DNA of 64,000 bases from Chamaelirium japonicum (GCA_947650365.1 CANTAL010000144.1:625001-689000); one strand, 5' to 3'. Shown: positions 27,803 to 41,130, numbered from the stretch's first letter. Notes: generated from the letters alone by a model not told the origin. Made by a program: numbers and translations.

Positions 27803-29456
27803 ATTCATTCTAATCCATTCTATTTCATTCGTACGATCCATTCTAATTCATTCGTACAATCTATTCTTACTCATTCGTACGATCCATTCTTACTCATTCG
27901 TATGATCCATTCTAATTCATTCGCACGAATTTATCCATTCTAATTCATTCGTACGATCCATTTTATTTCATTCGTACGATCCATTCTAATTCATTCGCAC
28001 GATCCATTATAATTCTAATTCCTTCGTACGTACGATCCATTCTAATTCCTTTGTACGATCCATTCTATTTCTTTCATAAGATCCAATCTAATTCATTCAT
28101 ACGATCCATTCTATTTCATTCGTACGATCCATTCTTACTCATTCATACGATCCATTCTAATTCATTTGCACGATCCATTCTAATTCATTCGTACAATCCA
28201 TTCTATTTCATTCGTACGATCCATTCTTACTCATTCGTATGATCCATTCTAATTCATTCGCACGAATGTATCTATTCTAATTTATTCGTACGATCCATTC
28301 TAATTCATTCGTACGATCTATTCTAATTCATTCATACGATCCATTCTAATTCATTCATACGATCCATTCTATTTCTTTCGCATGAATGTATCCATTCTAA
28401 TTCATTCGTACGTTCCATTCTAATTCATTCGCACGATTATATCCATTCTAATTCATTTGTACGATCTATTCTAATTCATTCGCACAATCTATTCTAATTC
28501 ATTCGTACAATCCATTCTATTTCATTCGTACGATCCATTCTTACTCATTCGTACGATCCATTCTAAATCATTCGTATGATCCATTCTAATTCATTCGCAC
28601 GATCCATTCTAATTCATTCGTACAATCCATTCTAATTCATTTGCACGAATATATCCATTCTAATTCATTCGTACGATCCATTCTAATTCATTCATACGAT
28701 CCATTCTAATTCATTCATACAATCCATTCTAATTCTTTCACACGATCCATTCTAATTCATTCGTACGTTCCATTCTAATTCATTAGCACGATCTATGCTA
28801 ATTCATTCGTACGATCCATTCTAATTCATTCGCACGATCCAATCTAATTCATTCGCACGAATGTATCCATTCTAATTCATTCGTACGATCCATTCTAATT
28901 CATTCGCACGAATGTATATAATTCATTCGTACGATCCATCCTAATTCATTCGTACAATCCATTCTAATTCATTCATACAATCCATTCTAATTCATTCGTA
29001 CGATCCATTCTAATTCATTCGCACGATCCATGCTAATTCATTCGTACGATCCATTCTATTTCATTCGTACAATCCATTCTAATTCATTCGTACGATCCAT
29101 TCTAATTCATTCGTACAATCCATTCTATTTCATTCGTACGATCTTACTCATTCGTACTCGTACAATCCATTCTAATTCATTCGTACGATCCATTCTAAAT
29201 CATTCGCACGAATATATCCAGATCCATTCTAATTCATTCGCACGATCCATTCTAATTTATTCGCACGATCCATTCTAATTCATTCGTACAATCCATTCTT
29301 ACTCATTCGTACGATCCATTCTAATTCATTCGCACGAATTTATCCATTCTAATTCATTCGTACGATCTATTCTAATTCATTCATAAGTACGATCCATTCT
29401 ATTTCGTTCGTACGATCCATTCTAATTCATTCGTACGATCCATTCTAATTCCTTCG
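27803..29456 (+). repeat. Plus block 41
   Basis: Left junction is atggatacattcattctaat. Confidence 0.9.
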
Positions 29457-31022
29457 TACGAATGAATTAGAATGGATTGTATGAATGAATTAGAATGGAT
29501 CGTATAAATGAAATAGAATGGATCGTACGTATGAATTAGAATGGATACATTCATGGGATCGTACGAATGAACTAGAATTGATACATTCGTGCAAAAGAAT
29601 TAGAATGGATTATATGAATGAATTAGAATGGATTATGCGAATGAACTAGAATGGATCGTACAAATGAATTAGAATGGATACATTCGTGCGAATGAATTAT
29701 AATTGATTGTACGAATGAATTAGAATGGATCGTACGAATGAATTAGAATGGATCGTATGAATGAATTAGAATGGATACATACGAATGAATTAGAATGGAT
29801 CGTATGAATGAATTAAATTGGATCGTATGAATGAATTAGAATGGATCGTGCGTCATACGAATGAATTAGAATGGATCGTATTAATGAATTAGAATGGATC
29901 GTGCGAATGAATTAGAATGGATCGTACGAATGAATTAGAATGGATCGTATGAATGAATTATAATGGATATATACGAATGAATTAGAATGGATCGTATGAA
30001 TGAATTAGATTGGATACATTCGTGCGAATGAATTAGAATGGATCATGCTAATGAATTAGAATGGATCGTACGAATGAATTAGAATGCGTACGAAGGAATT
30101 AGAATGGATCGTGCGAATGAATTAGAATGGATCGTACGAATGAATTAGAATGGATTGTACGAGTGAATTAGAATGGATCGTATGCATTCGTGCGAATGAA
30201 TTAGAATGGATCGTATAAATGAATTAGAATGGATCGTATGAGTGAATTAGAATGGATCGTGCAAATGAATTAGAATGGATCGAACGAAAGAATTAGAATG
30301 GATCGTATGAGTGAATTAGAATGGATCGTGCGAATGAATTAGAATGGATCGTACGAAAGAATTAGAATGGATCGTGCGAATGAATTAGAATGGATCGTAC
30401 GAATGAACTAAAATAGATTGTGCGAATGAATTAGAATGGATCGTGCGAATGAATTAGAATGGATCGTGCGAATGAATTAGAATGGATCGTGCGAATGAAT
30501 TAGAATGGATCGTGCGAATAAATTAGAATGGATCGTACGAATGAATTAGAATGGGTACATTCGTGCAAAAGAATTAGAATGGATTGTATGAATGAATTAG
30601 AATGGATCGTGCTAATGAATTAGAATGGATCGTACGAATGAATTAGAATAGATTGTGCGAATGAATTAGAATAGATCGTACGAATGAATTAGAATGGATC
30701 GTAATAATGGATCATACGAATGAAATAGAATGGATCGTACGAATGAATTAGCATGGATCGTGCTAATGAATTAGAATGGAACGTACGAATGAATAAGAAT
30801 AGATTGTGCGAATGAATTAGAATGGATCGTACGAATGAATTAGAATGGATAAATTCGTGCGAATGAATTAGAATGGATTGTATGAATGAATTAGATTGGA
30901 TCGTATAAATGAATTAGAATGGATCGTACGTATGAATTAGAATGGATACATTCATGGGAATGAATAAGAATGGATCATACGAAGTAATTAGAATGGATCA
31001 TACGAATGAAATAGAATGGATC
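29457..31022 (-). repeat. Minus block 42
   Basis: Left junction is ttccttcgtacgaatgaatt. Holds the full reverse copy of the higher-order core (30749-30973). Confidence 0.92.
30749..30973 (-). repeat. Higher-order core, full minus copy
   Basis: On the plus strand the landmarks read ttagcatggatcgtgctaa, ggaacgtacg, agattgtgcg, ggataaattcgtgcg, gattggatcgtataaatg, cgtacgtatg and cattcatgggaatgaataag. This is the reverse complement of 26446-26671 in exact reverse order, 225 bp. Confidence 0.88.
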
Positions 31023-31621
31023 CGTACGATCCATTCTAATTCATTCGCACGATCCATTCTAATTCATTAATACGATCCAATCTAATTCATTCATACGATC
31101 CATTCTAATTCATTCATACGATCCATTCTAATTCATTCGTACGATCCATTCTAATTCATTCGCACGATGCATTCTAATTCATTAATACGATCCATTCTAA
31201 TTCATTCGCACGATCCATTCTATTTCATTCGTACGATCCATTCGTACTCATTCGTACGATCCATTCTAATTCATTTGCATGAATATATCCATTATAATTC
31301 ATTCGTACAATCCATTCTAATTCCTTCGTACGATCCATTCTAATTCATTCGCACGAATGTATCCATTCTAATTCATTCGTACTATCCATTCTAATTCATT
31401 CGTACGATCCATTCTAATTCATTAATACGATCCAATCTAATTCATTCATACGATCCAATCTAATTCATTCGCAAGATCCATTCTAATTCATTCATACGAT
31501 CCAATCTAATTCATTCATACGATCCATTCAAATTCATTCGGACGAATGTATCAATTCTAATTCATTCATACAATCCATTCTAATTCATTCGTACGATCCA
31601 TTCTAATTCATTCACACGATA
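31023..31621 (+). repeat. Plus block 43
   Basis: Left junction is atggatccgtacgatccatt. Confidence 0.9.
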
Positions 31622-32793
31622 CAATGAATTAGAATGGATCGTATGAATGAATTAGATTGGATCGTATTAATGAATTAGAATGGATCGTACGAATGAGTAA
31701 GAATGGATCGTACGAATGAAATAGAATGGATCGTACGAATGAATTAGAATAGATTGTGCGAATGAATTAGAATGGATCGTACGACGAATGAATTAGAATG
31801 GATCGTGCGAATGAATTAGAATGGATCGTACAAATGAATTAGAATGGATCGTGCGAATGAATTAGAATGGATCGTGCGAATGAATTAGAATGGATCGTGC
31901 GAATGAATTAGAATGGATCGTACGAATGAGTAAGAATGGATCGTACGAATGAAATAGAATGGATCGTACGAATGAATTAGAATGGATCGTGTGAATGAAT
32001 TAGAATGGATCGTACGAATGAATTAGAATAGATTGTGCGAATGAATTAGAATGGATCGTACGAATGAATAAGAATGGATCATACGAATGAATTAGAATGG
32101 ATCGTATGAATGAATTAGAATGGATCGTACGAATGAATTAGCATGGATCGTGCTAATGAATTAGAATGGAACGTACAAATAAATTAGAATGGATCGTATG
32201 AATGAATTAGATTTGATCGTATTAATGAATTAGAATGGATCATATGAATGAATAAGAATGGATCGTACGAATGAAATAGAATGGATCGTACGAATGAAAT
32301 AGAATGGATCGTATGAATTAGAATGAATCGTATGAAGGAATTAGAATGGATCGTATGAATGAATTAGAATGGATACATTCGTGCGAATGAATTAGAATGG
32401 ATCGTACGAATGAATTAGAATAGATTGTGCGAATGAATTAGAATGGATCGTACGAATGAATTAGAATTGATCGTACGAATGAATTAGAATAGATTGTGCG
32501 AATGAATTAGAATGGATCGTACGAATGAATTAGAATGGATCGTACGAATGAATTAGAATGGATCGTACGAATGAATTAGAAAGGATCGTGCGAATGATTT
32601 AGAATGGATCGTGCGAATGAATTAGAATGGATCATTCGAATGAATTAGAATAGATCGTGTGAATGAATTAGAATGGATCGTATGAATGAAATAGAATGGA
32701 TCATATGAATTAGAATGGATCGTACGAAGGAATTAGAATGGATCGTACGAATGAATTAGAATGGATCATACGAATGAGGAAGAATGGATCGTA
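31622..32793 (-). repeat. Minus block 44
   Basis: Left junction is ttcacacgatacaatgaatt. Confidence 0.9.
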
Positions 32794-33691
32794 CTCTAAT
32801 TTATTCGCACGAATGTATCCATTCTAATTCATTTGTACGATCCATTCTAAATTTTTCGCACGATCCATTCTAATTCATTCATAGAATCGATCCAATCTAA
32901 TTCATTCATACGAACCATTCTAATTCTTTCACACGAATGTATCCATCCTTTGTACGATCCATTCTAATTCATTCATACGATCCATTCTAATTCATTCGAA
33001 CGATCCATTCTAATTCATTCGCACGATCCATTCTAATTCATTCATACGATCTAATCTAATTCATTTGTACGATCCATTCTAATTCATTCATTCGATCCAT
33101 TCTAATTCATTCATACAATCCATTCTAATTCTTTCACACGATCCATTCTAATTCATTCGTACTATCCATTCTAATTCATTCGCATGATCCAATCTAATTC
33201 ATTCGCACGATCCATTCTAATTCATTCATACGATCCAATCTAATTCATTTGCACGAATATATCCATTCTAATTCATTCATATGATCCTTTCTAATTCATT
33301 CATAAGATCCATTCTAATTCATTCACACAATCTATTCTAATTCATTCGTACGATCCATTCTAATTCATTCGCACGATCCATTCTAATTCATTCGCACAAT
33401 CTATTCTAATTCATTCGTATGACCCATTCTAATTCATTCGTACGATCCATTCTAATTCCTTTGTACGATCCATTCTAATTCATTCGCACGATCCATTCTA
33501 ATGCATTCGCACGATCCATTCTAATTCATTCATACGATCCATTCTAATTCATTCGCACGAATGTATCCATTCTAATTCATTCGTACGATCCATTCTTATT
33601 CATTCGCACAATCTATTCAAATTCCTTCGTATGATCCATTCTAATTCAATCGTATGATCCATTCTAATTCATTCGCACGAATGTATCCATT
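32794..33691 (+). repeat. Plus block 45
   Basis: Left junction ggatcgtactctaatttatt recurs at 61091. Confidence 0.9.
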
Positions 33692-34280
33692 CGGGCGAAT
33701 GAATTAGAATGGATCATACGATTAAATAAGAATGGATGTACAAATGAAATAGAATGGATTGTATGAATGTATTAAAATGGATCATATGAATAAATTAGAA
33801 AGGATCGTACGAATAAATTAGAATGAATCGTACGAATGAATTAGAATGGATTATACGAAGGAATTAGAATGGATTGTATGAATGAATTAGAATGGATCGT
33901 ACGAATGAATTAGAATGGATCGTACGAAGGAATTAGAATGGATCGTACGAAGGAATTAGAATGGATCGTACGAATGAATTAGAATAGATTGTGCGAATCA
34001 ATTAGAATGGATCGTACGAATGAATTAGAATGGATACATTCGTGCGAATGAATTAGAATGGATCATACGAAATAGTAAGATTGGATCGAACAAATGAAAT
34101 AGAATGGATTGTACGAAAGAATTAGAATAGATTCATTCGAATGAATTAGAATGGATCGTGTGAAAGAATTAGAATGGATTGTATGAATGAAGTAGAATGG
34201 ATCGTATGAATGATGAATTAGAATGTATCGTACGAATGAATTAGAATGGATCATACTAATGAATTAGAATGGATAGATTC
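33692..34280 (-). repeat. Minus block 46
   Basis: Left junction is tatccattcgggcgaatgaa. Confidence 0.9.
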
Positions 34281-34352
34281 CGTACGATCCATTCTAATTC
34301 CTTCGTACGATCTATTCTAATTCATTCATACAATCCATTCTAATTCATTCGT
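34281..34352 (+). repeat. Plus block 47 (three-unit island)
   Basis: Left junction atagattccgtacgatccat. The island is repeated at 42075. Confidence 0.9.
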
Positions 34353-34585
34353 ACGAAGAAATTAGAATGGATCGTACGAATGAATTAGAATGGATCGTAC
34401 AAATGAAATAGAATGGATCGTATGAATGAATTAGAATGGATCATGCGAATGAATTTGAATGGATCGTATGAATGAAATAGAAAGGATCGTATGAATTAGA
34501 ATGGATCGTACGAATGAATTAGAAAGGATCGTACGAAGGAATTAGAATGGATCGTACGAATGAATTAGAATGGATACATTCGTGC
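34353..34585 (-). repeat. Minus block 48
   Basis: Left junction is attcattcgtacgaagaaat. Confidence 0.9.
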
Positions 34586-34642
34586 GAATTTATCCATTCT
34601 AATTCATTCGTACGAGCCATTCTAATTCCTTCGTACGATCCA
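34586..34642 (+). repeat. Plus block 49
   Basis: Left junction is attcgtgcgaatttatccat. Confidence 0.9.
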
Positions 34643-34905
34643 ATGAATTAGAATAGATTGTGCGAATGAATTAGAATGGATCGTGCGAATGAATTAGATT
34701 AGATCGTACAAATGAAATAGAATAGATCGTACGAATGAATTAGAATGGATCGTAAGGACTTAGAATGGATCGTACGAATGAATTAGAATGGATTGTGCGA
34801 ATGAATTAGAATGGATCGTACGAATGAAATAGAATGGATCGTACGAAGGAATTAGAATGGATCGTACGAAGGAATTAGAATGGATCGTATGAAGGAATTA
34901 GAATG
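34643..34905 (-). repeat. Minus block 50
   Basis: Left junction is cgtacgatccaatgaattag. Confidence 0.9.
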
Positions 34906-35349
34906 TATCAATTCTAATTCATTCATACAATCTATTCTAATTCATTCGTACGATCCATTCTAATTCATTCGTATAATCCATTCTAATTCATTCATACGAT
35001 CCAATATAATTCATTTGCACGAATATATATTCTAATTTCATTCGTACGATCCATTCTTACTCATTCGTATGATCCATTCTAATTCATTCGTACGATCCAT
35101 TCTAATTCATTCGTACGATCTATTTTAATTTATTCGCACGATCAATTCTAATTCATTCATACAATCCATTCTAATTCTTTCACACGATCCATTCTAATTC
35201 ATTCGTACAATCCATTCTATTTCATTCGTATGATCCATTCTTACACATTCGTACGATCTATTCTAATTCATTCGTACGATCCATTCTAATTCATTCGTAT
35301 GATCTATTCTAATTCATTCGTACGATCCATTCTAATTCATTCGTATGAT
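34906..35349 (+). repeat. Plus block 51
   Basis: Left junction is agaatgtatcaattctaatt. Confidence 0.9.
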
Positions 35350-35556
35350 CAATTAGAATGGATCGTATGAATATATTAGAATGGATCATACGAATGAGTA
35401 AGAATGGATCATACGAATGAAATAAAATGGATTATACGAATGAATTAGAATGGATCGTACGAATGAATTAGAATGGATACATTACTGCGATTGAATTAGA
35501 ATGGATCATACGAATGAATTAGAATGGATCGTACGAATGAATTAGAATAGATCGTA
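35350..35556 (-). repeat. Minus block 52
   Basis: Left junction is tcgtatgatcaattagaatg. Confidence 0.9.
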
Positions 35557-35596
35557 CATTCTAATTCCTTCGTACGATCCATTCTAATTCCTTCGT
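35557..35596 (+). repeat. Plus block 53 (under two units)
   Basis: Left junction is atcgtacattctaattcctt. Confidence 0.88.
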
Positions 35597-35705
35597 ACGA
35601 ATTAGAATGGATCGTACGAAGGAATTAGAATGGATCGTACGAATGAATTAGAATTGATACATTCGTGCGAATGAATTAGAATGGATCGTATGAATGAATT
35701 AGAAC
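35597..35705 (-). repeat. Minus block 54
   Basis: Left junction is ccttcgtacgaattagaatg. Confidence 0.9.
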
Positions 35706-36755
35706 GCACGAATGTATCCATTCTAATTCATTCGTTCGATCCATTCTAATTCATTCGCACGATCCATTCTAATTCATTCGCACAATCTATTCTAATTCAT
35801 TTATACGATCCATTCTAATTCATTCGCACGAATGTATCCATTCTAATTCATTCGCACGATCTATTCTAATTCTTTCGCACGAATGTATCCATTCTAATTC
35901 ATTCGCACGAATGTATCCATCATAATTCATTCGTACGAACCATTCTAATTCCTTCGTACGATCCATTCTAATTCATTAGCATGATCCATTCTAATTCATT
36001 CGTACAATCCATTCTAATTCATTCGTACGATCCATTCTTATTCATTCGTACAATTCATTCGTATGATCCATTCTAATTCATTCGTACGAATGTATCCACT
36101 CTAATTCATTCATACGATCCATTCTAATTCATTCATACGATTCATTCTAATTCCTTCGTACGATCCATTCTAATTCATTCATACGATCCATTCTAATTCA
36201 TTCGTACGATCCATTCTAGTTCATTCGCACGATCTATTCTAATTCATTCATACGATCCATTCTAATTCATTCATACGATCTATTCTAATTCTTTCGCACG
36301 AATGTATCCATTCTAATTCATTCGCACGAATGTATCCATTCTAATTCATTCGTACAATCCATTCTAATTCCTCCGTACAATCCATTCTAATTAATTAGCA
36401 CGATCCATTCTAATTCATTCGCACGATACATTCTAATTCATTCGTAAGATCCATTCTAATTCATTCGCACGATCCATTCTAATTCATTCGTACAATCCAT
36501 TCTAATTCATTCGCACGATCCATTCTACTTCATTCGCACAATCTATTCTAATTCATTCATACGATCCATTCTAATTCATTCGCACGAATGTATCCATTCT
36601 AATTCATTCGTACGATCTATTCTAATTCCTTCGTACGAATGTATCCACTCTAGTTCATTCATACGATCCATTCTAATTCATTCGCACGATCCATTCTAAT
36701 TCATTCGTACGATCTATTCTAATTCATTCGCACGATCCGTTCTAATTCATTCGTC
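35706..36755 (+). repeat. Plus block 55
   Basis: Left junction is gaattagaacgcacgaatgt. Rich in 28-bp units. Confidence 0.9.
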
Positions 36756-37585
36756 GTACGAAGGAATTAGAATGGATACATTTGTGCGAATGAATTAGAA
36801 TGGATTGTGCGAATGAATTAGAATGGATCTACTAATGAATTAGAATGGATCTTATTAATGAATTAGAATGGATCGTGCGAATGAATTAGAATGGATCGTA
36901 CGAATGAATTAGAATGGATCGTGCGAATGAATTAGAATGGATCGTGCGAATGAATTAGAAGGATCGTGCGAATGAATTAGAATGGATCGTACGAATGAAT
37001 TAGAATGGATCGTATGAATGAATTAGAATGGATCGTGCGAATGAATTAGAATGAATCGTATGAATGAATTAGAATGGATCGTGCGAATGAATTAGAATGG
37101 ATCGTACGAATGAATTAGAATGGATACATTCGTGCGAATGAATTAGAATGGATTGTATGAATGAATTAGAATGGATCGTATGAATGAATTTGAATGGATC
37201 GTGCGAATGAATTAGAATGGATCGTACGAATGAATTAGAATGGATCGTATGAATGAATTAGAATGGATCGTGCGAATGAATTAGAATGGATCGTGCGAAT
37301 GAATTAGAATGGATCGTACGAATGAATTAGAATGGATCGTGCGAATGAATTAGAATGGATCGTATGAATGAAATAGAATGGATCGTATGAATTAGAATGG
37401 ATCGTACGAAGGAATTAGAATGGATCGTATGAATGAATTAGATTGGATCGTGGATACATTCGTGTGAATGAATTAGAATGGATCGTACGAATGAATTAGA
37501 ATGAATTGTACGAATGAATTAGAATGGATCGTGCGAATGAATTAGAATGGATCGTACGAATGAATTAGAATGGATACATTCGTGC
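36756..37585 (-). repeat. Minus block 56
   Basis: Left junction attcattcgtcgtacgaagg is identical to the one at 63774. Confidence 0.9.
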
Positions 37586-37652
37586 GTTCTAATTCATTCA
37601 TACAATCCATTCTAATTCATTAGCACGAATGTATCCATTCTAATTCATTCGT
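37586..37652 (+). repeat. Plus block 57
   Basis: Left junction cattcgtgcgttctaattca is identical to the one at 53810. Confidence 0.9.
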
Positions 37653-37669
37653 ACGAAGGAATTAGAATG
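37653..37669 (-). repeat. Minus block 58 (single inverted unit)
   Basis: Left junction attcattcgtacgaaggaat. The minus sequence lasts less than one unit before atgatctatt resumes plus. Confidence 0.85.
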
Positions 37670-37812
37670 TATGATCTATTCTATTTCATTCGTACGATCC
37701 ATTCTAATTCATTCGTATGATCCATTCTAATTCATTTGCATGAATGTATCCATTCTAATTCATTCGTACGATCCATTCTAATTCATTCGCACGATCCATT
37801 CTAATTCATTTG
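37670..37812 (+). repeat. Plus block 59
   Basis: Left junction attagaatgtatgatctatt, close to the one at 53917. Confidence 0.88.
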
Positions 37813-37916
37813 TGCGAATGAATACATTTGTGCGAATGAATTAGAATGGATCGTACGAATGGATTAGAATGGATCATGCAAATTAATTAGAATGGATCGT
37901 ACGAATGAATTAGAAT
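37813..37916 (-). repeat. Minus block 60
   Basis: Left junction is ttcatttgtgcgaatgaata. Minus half of compound repeat copy 1. Confidence 0.9.
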
Positions 37917-38024
37917 TACGATCCAATCTAATTCATTCATACGATCTATTCTAATTCTTTCGCACGAATGTATCCATTCTAATTCATTCGTACGTTCCAT
38001 TCTAATTCATTCGCACAATCTATT
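37917..38024 (+). repeat. Plus block 61
   Basis: Left junction ttagaattacgatccaatct. Plus half of compound repeat copy 1. Confidence 0.9.
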
Positions 38025-38125
38025 AATGGATACATTTGGGCGAATGAATTAGAATGGAACGTACGAATGAATTAGAATGGATCATCCGAATTAATTAGAA
38101 TGGATCGTACGAATGAATTAGAATT
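38025..38125 (-). repeat. Minus block 62
   Basis: Left junction is caatctattaatggatacat. Minus half of compound repeat copy 2. Confidence 0.9.
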
Positions 38126-38209
38126 ACGATCCAATCTAATTCATTCATACGATCTATTCTAATTCTTTCGCACGAATGTATCCATTTTAATTCATTCGTA
38201 CGTTCCGTT
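38126..38209 (+). repeat. Plus block 63
   Basis: Left junction ttagaattacgatccaatct repeats the one at 37917. Confidence 0.9.
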
Positions 38210-38453
38210 AATGGATCGTGCGAATGAATTAGAATGGATCGTACGAATGAACTAGAATGGATCGTATGAATGAATTAGAATTGATCGTGCGAATGAATTA
38301 GAATGGATCGTATGAATGAATTAGAATTGATCGTCCGAATGAATTAGAATGGATCGTATGAATGAATTAGAGTGGATACATTCGTGCAAATGAATTAGAA
38401 TGGATCGTATTAATGAATTAGAATGGATCGTGCGAATAAATTAGAATGGATCG
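38210..38453 (-). repeat. Minus block 64
   Basis: Left junction is cgttccgttaatggatcgtg. Confidence 0.9.
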
Positions 38454-38465
38454 TACGATCCATTC
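38444..38465. repeat. 22-bp perfect palindrome at a strand switch
   Basis: Arm GAATGGATCGT and its reverse complement, centred on CGTACG. Confidence 0.95.
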
Positions 38466-38863
38466 AATTTCATTCGTATGATCCATTCTAATTCCTTCGT
38501 ACGATCCATTCTTATTCATTCCTATAAATGTATCCATTCTAATTCATACGTACGATCCATTCAAATTCATTTATAGGATCCAATCTAATTCATTCATACA
38601 ATCCATTCTAAATCATTCGCACGAATTTATCCATTCTAATTCATTCGTACGATCCATTCTAATTCATTCGCACAATCTATTCTAATTCATTCGTACGTTC
38701 CATTCTAATTCATTAGCATGATCCATGCTAATTCATTTGTACAATCCATTCTTACGATCCATTATTACGATCCATTCTAATTCATTCGTACGATCCATTC
38801 TAATTCATTCATACGATCCATTCTAATTCATTTGCACGAATATACCCATTCTAATTCATTCGT
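38454..38863 (+). repeat. Plus block 65
   Basis: Left junction is in a 22-bp palindrome with core ggatcgtacgatcc. Holds a full plus copy of the higher-order core (38506-38731). Confidence 0.92.
38506..38731 (+). repeat. Higher-order core, full plus copy
   Basis: Same ordered landmarks as 26446-26671 and the same length (226 bp), ending in TTAGCATGATCCATGCTAA. Confidence 0.88.
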
Positions 38864-39866
38864 AGGATACGATCGTACGAATGAATTAGAATGGATCATA
38901 CGAATGAGTAAGAATAGATCATACGAATGAATTAGAAAAGATCGTACGAATGAATTAGAATGCATCGTGCTAATGAATTAGAATTGATCGTACGAATGAA
39001 TTAGAATAGATACATTCGTGTGAATGAATTAGAATGGATCACACGAATGAGTAAGAATGGATCGTACGAATGAAATAGAATGGATTGTATGAATGAATTA
39101 GAATGGATCGTGTACGAATGAATTAGAATGGATCGTACGAATGAATTAGAATGGATCGTAACGAATGAGTTAGAATAGATTGTGCGAATGAATTAGATTG
39201 GATCGTGCCAATGAATTAGAATGGATCGTACGAATGAATTTGAATGGATCGTATGAATGAATTAGAATGGATCGTGCGAATGAATTATAATGGATCGTAC
39301 GAATGAATTAGAATGGATATATTCGTGCGAATGAATTAGAATGGATACATTCGTGCGAGAGAATTAGAATAGATCGTATGAATGAATTAGAATGGATCGT
39401 ATGAATGAATTAGAATGGATCGTGCGAATAAATTAGAATGGATTGTACGAATGAATTAGAATGGATCGTATAAATGAATTAGAATGGATCGTACGAAGAA
39501 ATTAGAATAGATCGTACGAATGAATTAGAATGGATACATTCGTGCGAATGAATTAGAATGGATACATTCGTGCGAAAGAATTAGAATAGATCGTATGAAT
39601 GAATTAGAATGGATCGTATGAATGAATTAGAATGGATCGTGCGAATGAATTAGAATGGATCGTACGAATGAATTAGAATGGATCGTATGAATGAATTAGA
39701 ATGGATCGTACGAAGGAATTAGAATGGATCGTACGAATGAATTAGAATGGATCGTATGAATGAATTAGAGTGGATACATTCGTATGAATGAATTAGAATG
39801 GATCAAATGAACGAATCGTACGAATGAATTAGAATGGATCGTACGAATGAATTAGAATGGATTGTA
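38864..39866 (-). repeat. Minus block 66
   Basis: Left junction ttcgtaggatacgatcgtac, a variant of the recurrent cgtaggatac junction. Confidence 0.9.
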
Positions 39867-40221
39867 CGAATGTATCCATTCTAATTCATTCGTACGATCC
39901 CTTCTAATTCCTTCGTACGATCCATTCGAATTCATTTGGACGAATATATCCATTCTAATTCATTTGTACGATCCATTCTATTTCATTCGTATGATCCATT
40001 CTAATTCATTTATATGATCCAATCTAATTCATTCATACAATCCATTCTAATTTATTCGCACGAATTTATCCATTCATTCGTACGATCCATTCTAATTCAT
40101 TCGCGCGATCCATTCTAATTCATTCATACGATCCATTCTAATTCCTTTGTACGATCCATTCTAATTCATTCATACGATCCATTCTAATTCATTCGTACGA
40201 TCCATTCTAATTCATTCACAC
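39867..40221 (+). repeat. Plus block 67
   Basis: Left junction ggattgtacgaatgtatcc, third copy. Confidence 0.9.
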
Positions 40222-40233
40222 GGAATGGATCGT
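40222..40233 (-). repeat. Minus block 68 (half-unit inversion)
   Basis: Left junction attcacacggaatggatcgt. Only gaatggatcgt is inverted before plus sequence resumes. The result is a 22-bp palindrome at 40223-40244. Confidence 0.85.
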
Positions 40234-40244
40234 ACGATCCATTC
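40223..40244. repeat. 22-bp perfect palindrome at a half-unit inversion
   Basis: Same palindrome as 38444-38465. Here the minus arm stands alone between plus units. Confidence 0.95.
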
Positions 40245-41130
40245 TAATTCATTCGTACGATCCATTCTAATTCACTCGCACGATCAATTCTAATTCATTA
40301 ATACGATCCATTCTAATTCATTCGTACGACGCACGATCCATTCTAATTCATTCGCACGAATGTATCCATTCTAATTCATTCGTACAATCCATTCTAATTC
40401 CTTCGTATGATCCATTCTTACTCATTAGCACGATCCATTCTAATTCATTCGTACAATCCATTCTAATTCATTCGCACGATCCATTCTAATTCATTCATAC
40501 GATCCATTCTAATTCATTCATACAATCCATTCTAATTCTTTCACACGATCCATTCTAATTCATTCGTACAATCTATTCTAATTCATTCGTACGATCCATT
40601 CTAATTCATTCGTACGATCCATTCTAATTCATTCATACGATCCATTCTAATTCATTTGCACGATCCATTCTAATTCATTCATACGATCCATTCTAATTCA
40701 TTCGCACGATCCATTCTAATTCATTCGCATATCCATTCTAATTCATTCATACGATCCATTCTAATTCATTCGCACGAATGTATCCATTCTAATTCATTCG
40801 TACGATCCATTCTAATTCATTCGTACGATCTATTCTAATTCATTCATACGATCCATTCTAATTCATTCGCACGGTCCATTCTAATTCATTCGCACAATCT
40901 ATTCTAATCCATTCATACGATCCATTCTAATTCATTAGCACGATCCATTCTAATTCATTCGTACGATCCATTCTATTTCATTCATACGATCCATTTCTAA
41001 TTCATTAGTACGATCCATTCTAATTTATTCATACGATCCATTCTAATTCATTCGTACGATCCATTCTAATTCATTCATAAGATCCATTCTAATTCATTTG
41101 CACAAATATATCCATTCTAATTCATTCGTA
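40234..41130 (+). repeat. Plus block 69
   Basis: Left junction ggatcgtacgatcc. Contains gtacgacgcacgatcc near 40325, like 6142. Confidence 0.9.

Larger units (their letters stand above)
37823..38212. repeat. Tandem compound repeat, period 208 bp
   Basis: Two copies of a minus-then-plus module. tacattt recurs at 37823 and 38031, and gaattacgatcc at 37913 and 38121. The module itself contains a strand switch. Confidence 0.9.

Noticed and set aside
28051-28242. 63-codon open frame, plus strand
   Set aside because: Satellite peptide in plus block 41.
29030-29278. 82-codon open frame, plus strand
   Set aside because: Satellite peptide. Small indels in units here shift the frame without regard to coding.
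34063-34254. 63-codon open frame, minus strand
   Set aside because: Satellite peptide in minus block 46.
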